From contig NZ_OY762552.1 in assembly GCF_963666025.1 (NCBI RefSeq), positions 2,031,001-2,095,000 on the forward strand: DNA of 64,000 bases, written 5' to 3'. A model generated the notes under the pieces. It ran no database searches. It worked only from the letters and a program-made list of their open reading frames with translations, and was not told where the DNA came from. Below are positions 28,330 through 37,629 of the stretch, one piece after another; within the stretch, counting starts at the first letter, position 1; the number at the start of each line of letters is the position of its first letter. The position numbers and the translations under genes were made by a program. Origin of the DNA: an uncultured Methanobacterium sp. Its GTDB lineage: Archaea > Methanobacteriota > Methanobacteria > Methanobacteriales > Methanobacteriaceae.

Positions 28330-28788
28330 ATGGAAATAAAGGAGAAAAAGATGGAAAAAAGACAGGTAGCATATATACTCTATAAAGGATCCTATGAAGA
28401 AGTACCAGTACTGATGGGGGAACTAGTGGGTTTTTTAATGGCCAAAGGCCTGCAGATGATGGGTCCACCATTTGGAGTTTACTACAACAGTCCTGAAGAA
28501 GTGCCAGTTGAAGAACTGCAGTACGAGGTGGGAATGCCATTTGCAGGAGATGCAAAAGAAGAGGGACGTGTGAAAATCAAAACAGAACCTGAGCAACTGG
28601 TTCTTTCAACTGTTTATAAAGGTCCTTACAGTGGATGCGGTATGGCAATTGGAGCACTGGCTGAATACGCCTATAAAAATGGCTATGAAATCATTGGTCC
28701 GCCTGTGGAAACCTACATTTCCGATCCCAATGAAACCCCAGAAAACGAGCTTATAACTGAAATGTGCTTTCCAGTGATGAAAAAATAA
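28330..28788 (+). CDS. GyrI-like / AraC effector-binding domain protein
   Basis: A free-standing small-molecule-binding domain of about 152 residues. The two repeat halves of the fold each show a YKGSYEEVPVLMGEL or YKGPYSGCGMAIGAL strand-helix unit. Each is followed by a GPPFGVYYN or GPPVETYIS strand, with acidic residues at the end (LITEMCFPV) typical of the ligand pocket. GAGGTGA lies at 28319-28325; ATG 28330 fits its spacing better than ATG 28327. It probably binds hydrophobic cationic compounds together with, or under control of, the PadR regulator. Confidence 0.85.
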   Translation: MEIKEKKMEKRQVAYILYKGSYEEVPVLMGELVGFLMAKGLQMMGPPFGVYYNSPEEVPVEELQYEVGMPFAGDAKEEGRVKIKTEPEQLVLSTVYKGPYSGCGMAIGALAEYAYKNGYEIIGPPVETYISDPNETPENELITEMCFPVMKK

Positions 28789-28955
28789 CCATTAAATGTT
28801 TATCATCGTTCTTTTTTATTTTTTTAAATTCAGGGATGAAAATATAATATTTCAGGATTAAAATTCAGCATTATATACATATTCCCACCCTGGGAATGGT
28901 TTTACTAAAACTTGGAAAAAATGAAATAAAATACAAATTTAAAAAGGAGAAAATC

Positions 28956-29567
28956 ATGCCTAAATTAGACTTAAAAAAGAAAGAAAAGCTGTTTTACTAT
29001 CCATCCACTAAAGAAGTTTCGGTGGTGGATCTACCGGAGATGAAATTTTTAATGATTGATGGCCAGGGAGACCCTAATACTTCTCAAGAGTACCAGGATG
29101 CAATGGAAACATTGTTCCCGGTTTCATATAAAACTAAATTCACCAGTAAAAAGGAAAAATCCCAGGATTACGTGGTAATGCCTCTGGAAGGTCTGTGGTG
29201 GGTAGACAACATGGAAGAGTTCACTGTAGCTGATAAAAGTTCCTGGCAATGGACAGTGATGATCCGCCAACCCGATTTTATTAATGAAACTCTGATAAAC
29301 AAGGCCATAGAAGAACTTGAAAAAAAGAAAGATTTACCCTCCCTATCCAAACTAAGATTCGAAACTTTTAAAGAGGGGAAAACTGTTCAAATAATGCATA
29401 TTGGGCCTTATGGTGAAGCAGAAGCTCCAGCAGTTAATAAATTACATGAATACATTGAAAATCAAGGTTACCAGTTAAGGGGAAAACACCACGAAATATA
29501 CATCAGTGACATGCGCAGAACCAAGCCTGAAAAGCTTAGAACAGTTATAAGGCAGCCTTTTGAATGA
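28956..29567 (+). CDS. GyrI-like domain protein (second copy)
   Basis: About 203 residues from ATG 28956, which has AAGGAG at the right distance; the longer frame from 28896 lacks a site. The sequence fits the larger GyrI-like family: KLFYYPSTKEVSVVDLPEMKFLMIDGQGDPN, LWWVDNMEEF, then FKEGKTVQIMHIGPYGEAEAPAVNKLHEYI and HEIYISDMRRTKPEKLRTVIRQP. Members bind small molecules, and some act as hydrolases on xenobiotics. It is third in the padR cluster, in the same direction. Confidence 0.85.
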   Translation: MPKLDLKKKEKLFYYPSTKEVSVVDLPEMKFLMIDGQGDPNTSQEYQDAMETLFPVSYKTKFTSKKEKSQDYVVMPLEGLWWVDNMEEFTVADKSSWQWTVMIRQPDFINETLINKAIEELEKKKDLPSLSKLRFETFKEGKTVQIMHIGPYGEAEAPAVNKLHEYIENQGYQLRGKHHEIYISDMRRTKPEKLRTVIRQPFE

Positions 29568-29649
29568 TTATGGTATGATTCCATTAGGGTATGGTTCATA
29601 AAATGGGTTTTAGGGATATTTGAGTAAATTTACTAAAACAAGATGACTT

Positions 29650-30703
29650 ATGTGTGATTGGAAATCCTATTTAAATGCAGATCCCATTCCATGGCTCATG
29701 GAAGAGGATAACCCTTCAGTTAGATATTTTACCCTGCTTGATATTCTGGATAAACCCCAAAATGACTCCCAGGTCACTTGCACCAGAGAAAAGATAATGG
29801 AAGTGGGTGTAGTTCCAAGAATACTGGCTAAACAGGAATCTGGTGGATACTGGGGGCTCCCTGAGAATTTTTATCTTCGTGGCAAGTATAAAGGAACTTC
29901 CTGGCAGCTTATAATATTGGCAGAGTTAGGAGCAGACCCTCAAGATGAAAGAATTAAAAATGCATGTGAATTCATCCTTGAAAACTCCCAGGATCCTGAA
30001 AGTGGTGCATTTTCATATATTAGTAGTAAAGAGGTAAGGGGTAGGAAATCTGCTAATAACCTAAGCAGTAACTCTGGTGGAGATCATGAAAGAGTCTTGC
30101 CCTGTCTCACAGCCAACATGACGTGGAGTCTTATTCGATTGGGATATCTGGATGATGAGAGGATTCAAAAAGCCATAAAATGGCTTATAAAATATCAAAG
30201 ATTCGATGATGAACCAGGGAAAGCTCCCGATGAATGGCCATATAAACGATGGAAACAATGCTGGGGCAAGCGCACCTGTCACAGTATCATAATAAAAACC
30301 CTCAAAGCATTGGTAGAAATACCATTCAAAAAGTAGAACTCCTGAAATGGAGGATTACATATCCAGAGGCGCAGAACACATGCTCAATCACCATATTCAC
30401 AAAAGAAGGCAGCCTCCAGTCAAGGGTAGTTTTAAATGGTTAGAATTCGGTTTTCCACTGATGTGGAATGTAGATGCCCTGGAAGTACTGGGCTTACTTA
30501 CTAAATTAGGGTACCAAGATGAAAGGATGAATGAAGCCCTGAAAATCATGGTTTCCAAACAGAACCAGGAAGGCCAGTGGATCCTGGAGAACACCTTTAA
30601 TGGACGATTCCAAACCAGTATCGAAAGAAAGGGAAAACCAAGTAAATGGATTACTTTAAATGCTTTAAGAGTTTTAAAACGATATTATTCCTATTTTGAT
30701 TAA
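29650..30703 (+). pseudogene. terpenoid-cyclase-fold (prenyltransferase-like repeat) protein, frameshifted
   Basis: Two frames make one gene. The first 228 codons (29650-30336) carry repeats such as GYWGLPENFYLRGKYKGTSWQ, QDPESGAFSY and MTWSLIRLGYLDDERIQKAIKWL. The second frame (to 30703) continues with PLMWNVDALEVLGLLTKLGYQDERMNEALKIM and QEGQWIL. Removing one A from the A5 run at 30328-30332 joins them as EIPFKSRTPEMEDY. Related proteins of about 350 residues have alpha-alpha barrels of squalene-cyclase type and are sometimes mislabelled NifH. The shift may be genuine decay, programmed, or a sequencing error. Confidence 0.75.
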
Positions 30704-30806
30704 ACAAGTTCTCAAAATTATGGTATCCCTAATCAACACCAGAATTAACAATATATGAATTAATTTGAGAATATTAAATTATGAAAAGAGATATACATTG
30801 TACAGT

Positions 30807-31708
30807 ATGAACTCCTATGAAACCATTATCGCCATTGTATTAATGATTATTATTGGCTATGTATGCCGCAGATTTGAATTTTTAAGGCAGAAGATACTCA
30901 AACCATCAATAAGATTGTGGTATACATTGCCATGCCCTCTTTAATATTCCTGGCCATGTACCATGCAGATCTATCAAATTTCCAAACTTTTGGAACCATT
31001 ACCCTTATTTGTATTGCAATGGGCCTTATATCTGGAATTCTGGCCTACATTTTCACCTACTTTAAGGGTTACCCTGCTAAAACTCGTTGGGGGGTGGTTG
31101 CAGCTTCCACCCTCTTTAACTCCGGATTTTTGGGATATCCTGTGGTTCTGGGTGTTTTTGGAGCTACCGGATTAGTGAGAGCAGTATTCTATGATGTGGG
31201 TTCCACCATACTATTCATTTCCTTCGGAATATTTTTCTTAATTCTTTACGGTGGCAGTTATCAGGATATTATCAAAAGATCGGTCTTATTTCCACCGTTA
31301 CTGGCAGTTATCCTGGGAGTTATTGCCAATTTAGTTCATCTTCCACTGGGATCAGTTATTCCCAGCACCCTCACTTACCTGAGTGGTGCTGCAATACCCA
31401 TGATAATGTTGGCGTTAGGTTTATCCCTGGAATTTAAGGGTATTAAAGAATATTTTGGCGTTGCTTCTTTTGTTACAGCACTCAAGTTAGTTATTTCACC
31501 ATTAATTGCCCTGATTGTGGTGGGACTGGTGGGTTTCACAGGACTAGACCGGACAGTAACCATTGTGGAAGCGGGTATGCCCTCTGCAATGCTCAGTCTG
31601 GCCCTGGCCATCACCTACGATCTGGATATAAAAGTAACTGCAGCCTGCATATTCCTGAGCACAGCCCTCAGCATGATCTCCATCACGATTTTAATCTTAT
31701 TTATATGA
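30807..31708 (+). pseudogene. AEC-family (auxin efflux carrier type) transporter, N-terminal frameshift
   Basis: From 30917 a 263-codon frame encodes nine or so membrane helices of an AEC transporter, including FNSGFLGYPVVLGVFGATG and AAIPMIMLALGLSLEF. The missing first helix is found in another frame from ATG 30807 (SYETIIAIVLMIIIGYVC). The frames meet at the T5-AA run 30879-30885: one extra base there gives FEFLKAEDTQTINKIVVYIAMPS, a normal AEC start. Such carriers export malate or other anions. It is the second single-base frameshift within 600 bases. Confidence 0.75.
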
Positions 31709-31816
31709 GGTTTTAATCCTATTAACAAAGCTTTAATCATGATAGCGGGTTTTAATCCTATTAATGAGTTTTAATCTGGATAGTGGGTTCTAATTTTATT
31801 AATGAGGTTTCCTGTT
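31708..31816 (+). repeat. imperfect ~40-bp tandem repeats after the AEC gene
   Basis: Three diverged units begin with GGTTTTAATCCTATTAA-like sequence at about 31710, 31747 and 31785, spaced 38-40 bases. They lie in the converging 3' region between the AEC gene and the MFS gene. Confidence 0.5.
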
Positions 31817-31932
31817 TATAAGGGGATTTTATTTTTTCATAAAAGTCCGTGATCAGGTGATAGTTTTTCAAGGATATTATAAGTATCTTTTCCGGGACTT
31901 TTTGACTTTTTAACAAGCGATAATTCTTTTTT

Positions 31933-33336
31933 TCAATTAATAGGCTTTTTATACCGTGTCATGGCAATCAAAACCAGTGCTACTCCCATGGCCAGTGCCC
32001 CAATAATAAATGCATTGTGCAGTCCCTGAGAGACCAGGGCTGGTGTTAATTTATCGCTGGTACTGGGCCCCACTGTGGTATAAACAACCATAGCTGCTGC
32101 AGTACCCAGAATTCCGGTTCCAAAACCATTACCGATCATGTTGGAAGTGTTAACCAGGCCTGATGCTATTCCCCTGTATTTGGATGGGCTTTCTGAAAGA
32201 ATGAACTTAGTGTTAGGGGGGTTGAAAGTGGCCACTGAAGCCCCTAAAATCAAAAGTCCAATTGCAATATAGATTAAACTGCTGGAAGGGTTGAAAGTGG
32301 ATAAAACCAGACACCCAATCACTCCAATTGCCGCACCCATAAGAGTAACCCTGTTAGGTGCGATTTTATCCGAAAGTACACCTGCCAGGGGGCCAACTAT
32401 AATTATAGCAATGGGCATGAGGGTTAGCATCATACCAGAATAACTGGTACTCATTCCCTTTACCACCTCAAAGTAGAATGGTAAAAGCACCACTGCCCCG
32501 GCAAAGGGCATGTTGGAGAAAACATTAGCAGCACTGGCCAGGGATATCTCCCTCATCTTCAAAAAGTTAAGGTCAATCAGAGGTTCATGGGTTCGTGATT
32601 CCTGGAACACAAAGAGCGCCCAGAATATCACCGAGCAGATTATGCTACCCAGTATTATGGCAGATGTCCAACCATAATCCAGTCCCTTGTTAAGTGCGAA
32701 GATAAGGGTGCTCTGGGCAATGAAGATCATGACCACCCCGGGTATGTCCAGGGAACCTGGATGTTTCTCTGTTTCATGGAGCACGGCATAACCCAGTATG
32801 ATGCCAATAATTCCGATGGGGACGTTGATAAAAAATATCCAGTGGAAGTTAATGTATTCAGTTATAAAACCTCCCAGTAACGGGCCCAGTGCCAACCCAA
32901 GGGAGCCGATTGTGGTGATGATTCCCAGATTTCGTCCTCGCTTGTTTTCAGGAAGGTATTGCAGTACCATGGCCGCGGCGATCCCGGAGAACATGGTGGC
33001 ACCCACTGCCTGCATGAGCCTGAAAATAATCAGTTCATGAAACTGGGTGGAGATGGCACACAATGCAGAACCAGTGATAAAAACAAGAAATCCAGTGAGA
33101 AAAACCCTTTTATAACCTTTCTGCTGTGCTAATTTACCGAAAACAATTAAAAAACTACTTAAAACAATGATATAAATTAAAATAGTCCATAAAATAGTGT
33201 TAGTGGTCACACCGAAGTACTTGGCCATGGTGGGTAGGGAAACATTCACAATGGAAATATCAAGAAAAGACATGAAACTGGCCAGTGAAATTACCAGTAA
33301 GGTTAATTTTTGATTGTCTCTTAAACTTTCAAGCAT
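31933..33336 (-). CDS. MFS drug exporter, DHA2 (14-helix, EmrB/QacA type)
   Basis: A proton-driven exporter with 14 predicted helices in about 467 residues. Typical motifs are FMSFLDISIVNVSLPTMAKYF in helix 1, KLAQQKGYKRVFLTGF (motif A), LGLALGPLLGGFITEYINFHWIFFINVPIG (motif C and after), and LSESPSKYRGIASGLVNTSNMIGNGFGTG near the end. The start is ATG 33336 behind GGGTGGGGTG. The substrate is not deducible; drugs or metabolites are usual. It is transcribed away from alkD. Confidence 0.92.
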   Translation of the reverse strand: MLESLRDNQKLTLLVISLASFMSFLDISIVNVSLPTMAKYFGVTTNTILWTILIYIIVLSSFLIVFGKLAQQKGYKRVFLTGFLVFITGSALCAISTQFHELIIFRLMQAVGATMFSGIAAAMVLQYLPENKRGRNLGIITTIGSLGLALGPLLGGFITEYINFHWIFFINVPIGIIGIILGYAVLHETEKHPGSLDIPGVVMIFIAQSTLIFALNKGLDYGWTSAIILGSIICSVIFWALFVFQESRTHEPLIDLNFLKMREISLASAANVFSNMPFAGAVVLLPFYFEVVKGMSTSYSGMMLTLMPIAIIIVGPLAGVLSDKIAPNRVTLMGAAIGVIGCLVLSTFNPSSSLIYIAIGLLILGASVATFNPPNTKFILSESPSKYRGIASGLVNTSNMIGNGFGTGILGTAAAMVVYTTVGPSTSDKLTPALVSQGLHNAFIIGALAMGVALVLIAMTRYKKPIN

Positions 33337-33474
33337 TAAACACCCCACCCTCAAAAAACATTTCCCTATTTACATTTATATGGATTTTTTATTGTTTAAT
33401 GGAATTATACTTTTGCACAGATTAGCATAAAGTTTGATAATAACCTTTTAACATCATTCTTCCCTAAAAAATCC

Positions 33475-33506
33475 CCTATAATCTACTGTTCCTATAATCT
33501 ACTGTT
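33475..33506 (+). repeat. perfect 16-bp tandem duplication
   Basis: CCTATAATCTACTGTT occurs twice head to tail in the divergent promoter region between the MFS and alkD genes. It contains TATA-like bases and could duplicate a promoter element. Confidence 0.6.
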
Positions 33507-33566
33507 AATACGAATAACGGTTAATATTAAGAAATTTATAAGATAAGATCATATTGAGGTGGTTAA

Positions 33567-34259
33567 ATGGAATATGATGAGATCATACCGGAACTGGAAG
33601 CACTGTCAAACCCACAGGATGTGGAGGGAATGGCTCGTTTTGGGATCAACCCTCAAAAAACCTATGCCGTACGTATTCCTGAACTTCAAAAAATTGCTAA
33701 AAAGGCAGGAAAAAATCACAAACTGGCAGCTAGACTGTGGGAGGCAGGTTACCGTGAGACCAGGATACTGGCTTGCATGATTGAGGATCCTAAACAGGTT
33801 ACCGCAGAACAGATGGATTTATGGGCTGCTGAATTTGATTACTGGGAGATATGTGACCAGTGCTGCATGAGACTATTCCGTCTGACACCATTTGCATATC
33901 AGAAAATTTTCCAGTGGAGTGAAAGTGAAGAAGAGTTTAAAAAGAGGGCAGCATTTGCTTTAATCGCAGTGTTAGCGGTTCATGATAAAAAAGCACCTGA
34001 TGAAAAATTTGAACAATTTTTCCCATTAATAATCAAAGAATCAACTGATAATCGAAATTACGTTAAAAAAGCTGTTAACTGGGCTTTAAGACATATTGGG
34101 AAAAAGAACATTGCCTTAAATAAAAAGGCAATTATCACTGCACGTAAAATTAAGAAAATGGATTCAAAGAGTGCTAAGTGGATAGCTTCAGATGCTTTAA
34201 GGGAACTTGAGAGTGAAAAAGTTCAGGAAAGATTATATAACCAATCACAATCAATGTGA
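33567..34259 (+). CDS. AlkD-like DNA alkylation repair protein
   Basis: A HEAT-repeat protein of the AlkD family, DNA glycosylases that excise positively charged alkylated bases. Signs are the YAVRIPELQKIAKKAGKNHKLA and ARLWEAGYRETRILACMI segments. These are followed by WAAEFDYWEICDQCC, the FKKRAAFALIAVLAVHDK helix pair and NYVKKAVNWALRHIGKKN near residue 168. The conserved aromatic and Asp positions of the catalytic cleft (W-x-x-x-D-Y-W-E-I-C-D) are present. GAGGTGG is well placed before the ATG. Length is 230 residues, the usual size. Confidence 0.9.
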   Translation: MEYDEIIPELEALSNPQDVEGMARFGINPQKTYAVRIPELQKIAKKAGKNHKLAARLWEAGYRETRILACMIEDPKQVTAEQMDLWAAEFDYWEICDQCCMRLFRLTPFAYQKIFQWSESEEEFKKRAAFALIAVLAVHDKKAPDEKFEQFFPLIIKESTDNRNYVKKAVNWALRHIGKKNIALNKKAIITARKIKKMDSKSAKWIASDALRELESEKVQERLYNQSQSM

Positions 34260-34466
34260 GGTATGTGATTATTTCTTTTCATAACCTGAATTTGATCTGG
34301 GTCTAATTTGGGGAAATATTCTTATAAAGATTCGTCAATTATTAGGTATTATTATAATATTTACAAAATATTTGTTATATCAAACATTTACCTTGTGAAT
34401 TTAGGATAAACTATTGATTTAAATTTCATTGGACGTATATAATTCATTCTCCCTATTGGAGGCGAT

Positions 34467-34964
34467 TTGATTAAAAAAATAAGATTTAAAAAACTTAACA
34501 TCGTGTTATTATTGTTGATTTTAGTGATAGGGCTTATAGTAGGATTATTATGGGCAACTGGAACTTCTCAGAAGGAAATAAGTAGTAATGGGTCTTTTGA
34601 AGACCAGTATGTAAAATTCAGTTATCCCACATCATTAGTGGCGGTGCAGTACACCTTTGAAAATTCAACCATTGTGGATTTCTACAACTCCAACCAAACC
34701 AGTACCAATAACTACGTGGGGAACATCCGTTTTGCCACGAATAACCTGACAAATCTAAAGAAGGTATATCCGGATGGTTCTATGGGTCAATATGAGGGAC
34801 ATCGTACATGGCAAGGAGAAAATACTAACGGACCTTACATCTATATCCTGCTATCTTCTGCAGATGCACCGGTTATGACATTGCAGATGGATTTTAAATC
34901 AGAATATAAATCGGCCTATAAAGAGATATTGAACACCCTTAAAATAAAGAAAATCCCTGCATAA
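34467..34964 (+). CDS. membrane-anchored extracytoplasmic protein, unknown (PsbP-like fold possible)
   Basis: A signal anchor at residues 10-32 is followed by about 130 residues with an alpha-beta pattern (VKFSYPTSLVAVQYTFENST, YKSAYKEILNTLKIK) like the small PsbP-type domains common in Methanobacteria. The function is unknown. Start is TTG 34467 behind GGAGGCGAT. The next gene follows after seven bases, probably in the same operon. Confidence 0.7.
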   Translation: MIKKIRFKKLNIVLLLLILVIGLIVGLLWATGTSQKEISSNGSFEDQYVKFSYPTSLVAVQYTFENSTIVDFYNSNQTSTNNYVGNIRFATNNLTNLKKVYPDGSMGQYEGHRTWQGENTNGPYIYILLSSADAPVMTLQMDFKSEYKSAYKEILNTLKIKKIPA

Positions 34965-34980
34965 CACAAATTTGATAAAC

Positions 34981-35304
34981 ATGAAGTACCATCAATACTC
35001 AGCTGGAAATGATAAGGAAACAGAATATGGTGAACATGAGAATAGCATGTCTGCATCACCGGAAGTCTCCAAAAAGGGGGATGGTAAAGCAATTAAAGCT
35101 ATTAAATTAGGATGTTTGGTGGTCTTTTTTGGCTTGATAATAGGTGGAGTTTTGATTCTCCTTATTTTTGCCATGTGGGCCATACTGGCAATTGGGGTTG
35201 GGGTTATTTCTGGAATTTCATTCACTTCTCCCCTCTGCTGGGTAGTGGGAGGATTAATCTCACTAATTATAGTTTGTGCAGTAATAACTCATAAAAGTAG
35301 GTAA
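34981..35304 (+). CDS. small membrane protein, two helices, unknown
   Basis: About 107 residues: a polar N-terminal 40 residues, then two hydrophobic segments (about 45-75 and 82-103). I do not recognise a family. ATG 34981 and TTG 34972 are both possible, and neither has a ribosome site, so translation may be coupled to the preceding gene. Confidence 0.55.
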   Translation: MKYHQYSAGNDKETEYGEHENSMSASPEVSKKGDGKAIKAIKLGCLVVFFGLIIGGVLILLIFAMWAILAIGVGVISGISFTSPLCWVVGGLISLIIVCAVITHKSR

Positions 35305-35344
35305 ATATGGTTTTTAGGAGGAATTATCCTAATTTATTTATTAG

Positions 35345-35400
35345 GGGATAGTTCCAGCTCTTAGGGATAGTTCCAGCTCTTAGGGATAGTTCCAGCTCTT
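35345..35400 (+). repeat. three 19-bp tandem repeats
   Basis: GGGATAGTTCCAGCTCTTA is repeated three times without a change (the last copy lacks its final base). No inverted symmetry and no spacer, so it is not CRISPR-like. Confidence 0.85.
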
Positions 35401-35584
35401 TTGTAGTAATAGGACCTACTCTTTTCTAGGTAATGGAATCAACTATTCACTATGAATATATATTCAAAAAATCTGGTTTAATTACAGAGATGATCATTTA
35501 TAATCATTTTATAAAAAATTATATGATTTATTGAATAGTCACTATGATTAATCGAATAGGAAAAATGAGAACAGTGCTATTTTT

Positions 35585-35665
35585 TCAATATTTTTTTAGA
35601 GGATCGTTTATTATCACAAAAACAACCACTCCTATAACTAAAGCTAATAAAAGTATCCGATACAT
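35585..35665 (-). CDS. 26-residue single-helix membrane peptide
   Basis: AAGGTGA lies seven bases before ATG 35665. The frame encodes MYRILLLALVIGVVVFVI followed by a short polar tail (NDPLKKY) and stops at TGA 35585-35587. The composition, one hydrophobic helix plus basic tail, is typical of small membrane proteins. It lies downstream of atwA on the same strand, 187 bases after its stop. The function is unknown. Confidence 0.5.
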   Translation of the reverse strand: MYRILLLALVIGVVVFVIINDPLKKY

Positions 35666-35721
35666 GGTTTCACCTTTTATGAATTAATTTTTAAAGTTTG
35701 CAGGTTTCAATTAAATGAATA

Positions 35722-35793
35722 AGTTAATCTATTCAACGGGTTAACTTATTCAACGGGTTAACCTCTTCAAAACGAGTTAACTTATTCAAAAAG
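35722..35793 (+). repeat. four imperfect ~20-bp repeats
   Basis: Units of the form GTTAACTTATTCAACGG are repeated about four times, with drift in the third and fourth. Each contains GTTAAC, itself a palindrome. They lie in the 3' region of atwA. Confidence 0.6.
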
Positions 35794-35851
35794 CCCAGAT
35801 AAAAAAGATATAAAAGAGGATTAAACTCTATTTCAAAGTTTTACCATAAAT

Positions 35852-37465
35852 CTATTTTTTAGAAGTTTTACCCTCTTTACTCAACATCTTATTTTTCTCT
35901 TTACTGGTGAGGTCTTCCACAACTTCTGAAGGAAGTCCTGTTTTAAGGATTTTTCCACCTCGCATAATGGAGGCCCGGTCACAAACATCAAGTACAAAAT
36001 CCATGTCATGAGATATTATGAGGAAAGTTTGATTAAGTTCTTCACGTGCTTTTCTAATGGAATCTGTGACCTGGACTCGGGTAATGGGGTCCATGGTGCC
36101 GGTTGGTTCGTCCAGAATAATAATTTTAGGTTCTTTAATGAGTACCTGGGCCAAGGCTACCCTGTGGCGTTCCCCTCCACTCAGCTCATCATGGTATTTG
36201 TAGAGAATCTTCTGGGCATATTCTTCACTAAATCCAACTGCGTTTAAAACGTACAGTGCCTTTATCTGGGCAAATTCAGCGGGTAACTCCAGACTGATAG
36301 CTTCGGTTAGGTTGCCCAGTACATTACGATGAGGATATAGGCTGTATTCCTGATGGAGTATCCCAAGGTAAGGTTTAACCCGTCCCCTGCCGAAAGGACC
36401 TTTTTCAGTCATATCGATCCATTGATCTCCCAGTTTAACACGTATCTGGCCACTGCTGGGATCAGTGAGTCCATATAAGAGCCTTGATAAAGTGGTTTTA
36501 CCTGCTCCAGAAAGACCTACCACTCCGTATATCTCACCTTCATTAACACTGAGATTAACACTGTCCACGGCTTTAATCACTCCCCGGTCAATGGAATAGT
36601 AATGCTTTTTAACATCTTGAAGCTCAATGATGGGGCCACCAGTTTCAAATTCTTTGTTTATTTGAGGTTTTGGCACGTGTTCCATGAAATTTTCCACCAC
36701 TGTCTCTGGATCGCCTTTCTGGATAATTTCCCCATTATCCAGCCAGATCACTTCATCAGAAAGATCCCTCATTACCTCTGGCCAGTGGGAGGTGATTACC
36801 ATGGTTAAACCCTGGCCCTTAATACCTTCAATGAGGGCTTGGTGTATGAATTCCGCGGTGGTTGGATCCAGAGTACCGGTTGGTTCATCTGCCAGGAAGA
36901 TCATGGGTTCTTTGGCTAGTTGCCTGGCCAGAACCACTCTCTGCTTTTCTCCACCAGACAGATCACGTGCAATGTGGGTGATCCTATGGGTCATCTGGGC
37001 CAGATCAAGGAGATCAATGGCCATGTAAGTGCTTTCTTCTTCATCATGTTCTGTAATTGCTTTTAAAACATTATCAATCACAGTTTCATCTTCATACAGT
37101 GCAAAGGTTCTCTGCAGCATTATGGAAATTCGACGCCGGATAGCTGCGAAGACATGTCGATCAGCGTTCCAGAAATCTACTTCTTTTCTCTGAAACTTGC
37201 CTCCACATTTACATGGCTGGTTTTCCTTTGATGGTGGTTCCACAGCAAGACATTCAGGACACAATGCAATGTTATAGATTATCTGACCTTCATCTGGCTT
37301 GTAATCTTTCATTCCACGGAGCATGTTTATCAAAACTGATTTTCCAGAACCGCTCTTTCCCAGAATTCCTAATATTGTTCCTTCTTCCACACTAATATTC
37401 AAGTTTTTCAGGACTTTGACACCATTGAATGTTTTTGTGATGTTTTTTATTTCTATGAAAGACAT
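35852..37465 (-). CDS. atwA: methyl-coenzyme M reductase system component A2
   Basis: A soluble double-ABC ATPase that, with ATP, supports reductive activation of methyl-coenzyme M reductase. The first ABC domain has Walker A GKSGSGKS (36-43), a cysteine insert (CPEC and CKCGG near residues 70-90) that probably binds zinc, signature LSGGEKQR and Walker B FLADEPTGTLD. The second has GLSGAGKTT near 310, LSGGERHR near 430 and IILDEPTGTMD. No membrane domain is present in it or nearby, as expected. The length of 537 matches the family. This is strong evidence for a methanogen. Confidence 0.94.
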   Translation of the reverse strand: MSFIEIKNITKTFNGVKVLKNLNISVEEGTILGILGKSGSGKSVLINMLRGMKDYKPDEGQIIYNIALCPECLAVEPPSKENQPCKCGGKFQRKEVDFWNADRHVFAAIRRRISIMLQRTFALYEDETVIDNVLKAITEHDEEESTYMAIDLLDLAQMTHRITHIARDLSGGEKQRVVLARQLAKEPMIFLADEPTGTLDPTTAEFIHQALIEGIKGQGLTMVITSHWPEVMRDLSDEVIWLDNGEIIQKGDPETVVENFMEHVPKPQINKEFETGGPIIELQDVKKHYYSIDRGVIKAVDSVNLSVNEGEIYGVVGLSGAGKTTLSRLLYGLTDPSSGQIRVKLGDQWIDMTEKGPFGRGRVKPYLGILHQEYSLYPHRNVLGNLTEAISLELPAEFAQIKALYVLNAVGFSEEYAQKILYKYHDELSGGERHRVALAQVLIKEPKIIILDEPTGTMDPITRVQVTDSIRKAREELNQTFLIISHDMDFVLDVCDRASIMRGGKILKTGLPSEVVEDLTSKEKNKMLSKEGKTSKK

Positions 37466-37629
37466 TCAACCACCTATTCTATTATAATATCATTACATGA
37501 ACTGTTAAAAAACGTTTATTTGGTTATTTCCCATTATTTTCCTTTTTACATAATTCTATTGTATCATATTCTAGCGTATATTCTGGTACTAAAATGATGT
37601 GATTGGAGATAGAATTCGTTTGCACATGT

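Larger units (their letters stand above)
35305..35851. other. repeat-rich intergenic region
   Basis: This gap holds three 19-bp tandem repeats, a TGAATATATATTCA palindrome at 35453-35466, one small membrane-peptide frame on the minus strand, and four imperfect 20-bp repeats near 35722-35793. No other gene is supported. Confidence 0.5.

Noticed and set aside
29650..30336. Nitrogenase iron protein (NifH) label sometimes given to this family
   Set aside because: No P-loop or nitrogenase cysteines are present; the repeats are of terpenoid-cyclase type.
35345..35400. Short tandem repeats considered as a CRISPR array
   Set aside because: Units are 19 bp with no spacers between them and no cas genes nearby apart from the distant solo Cas4-like gene.
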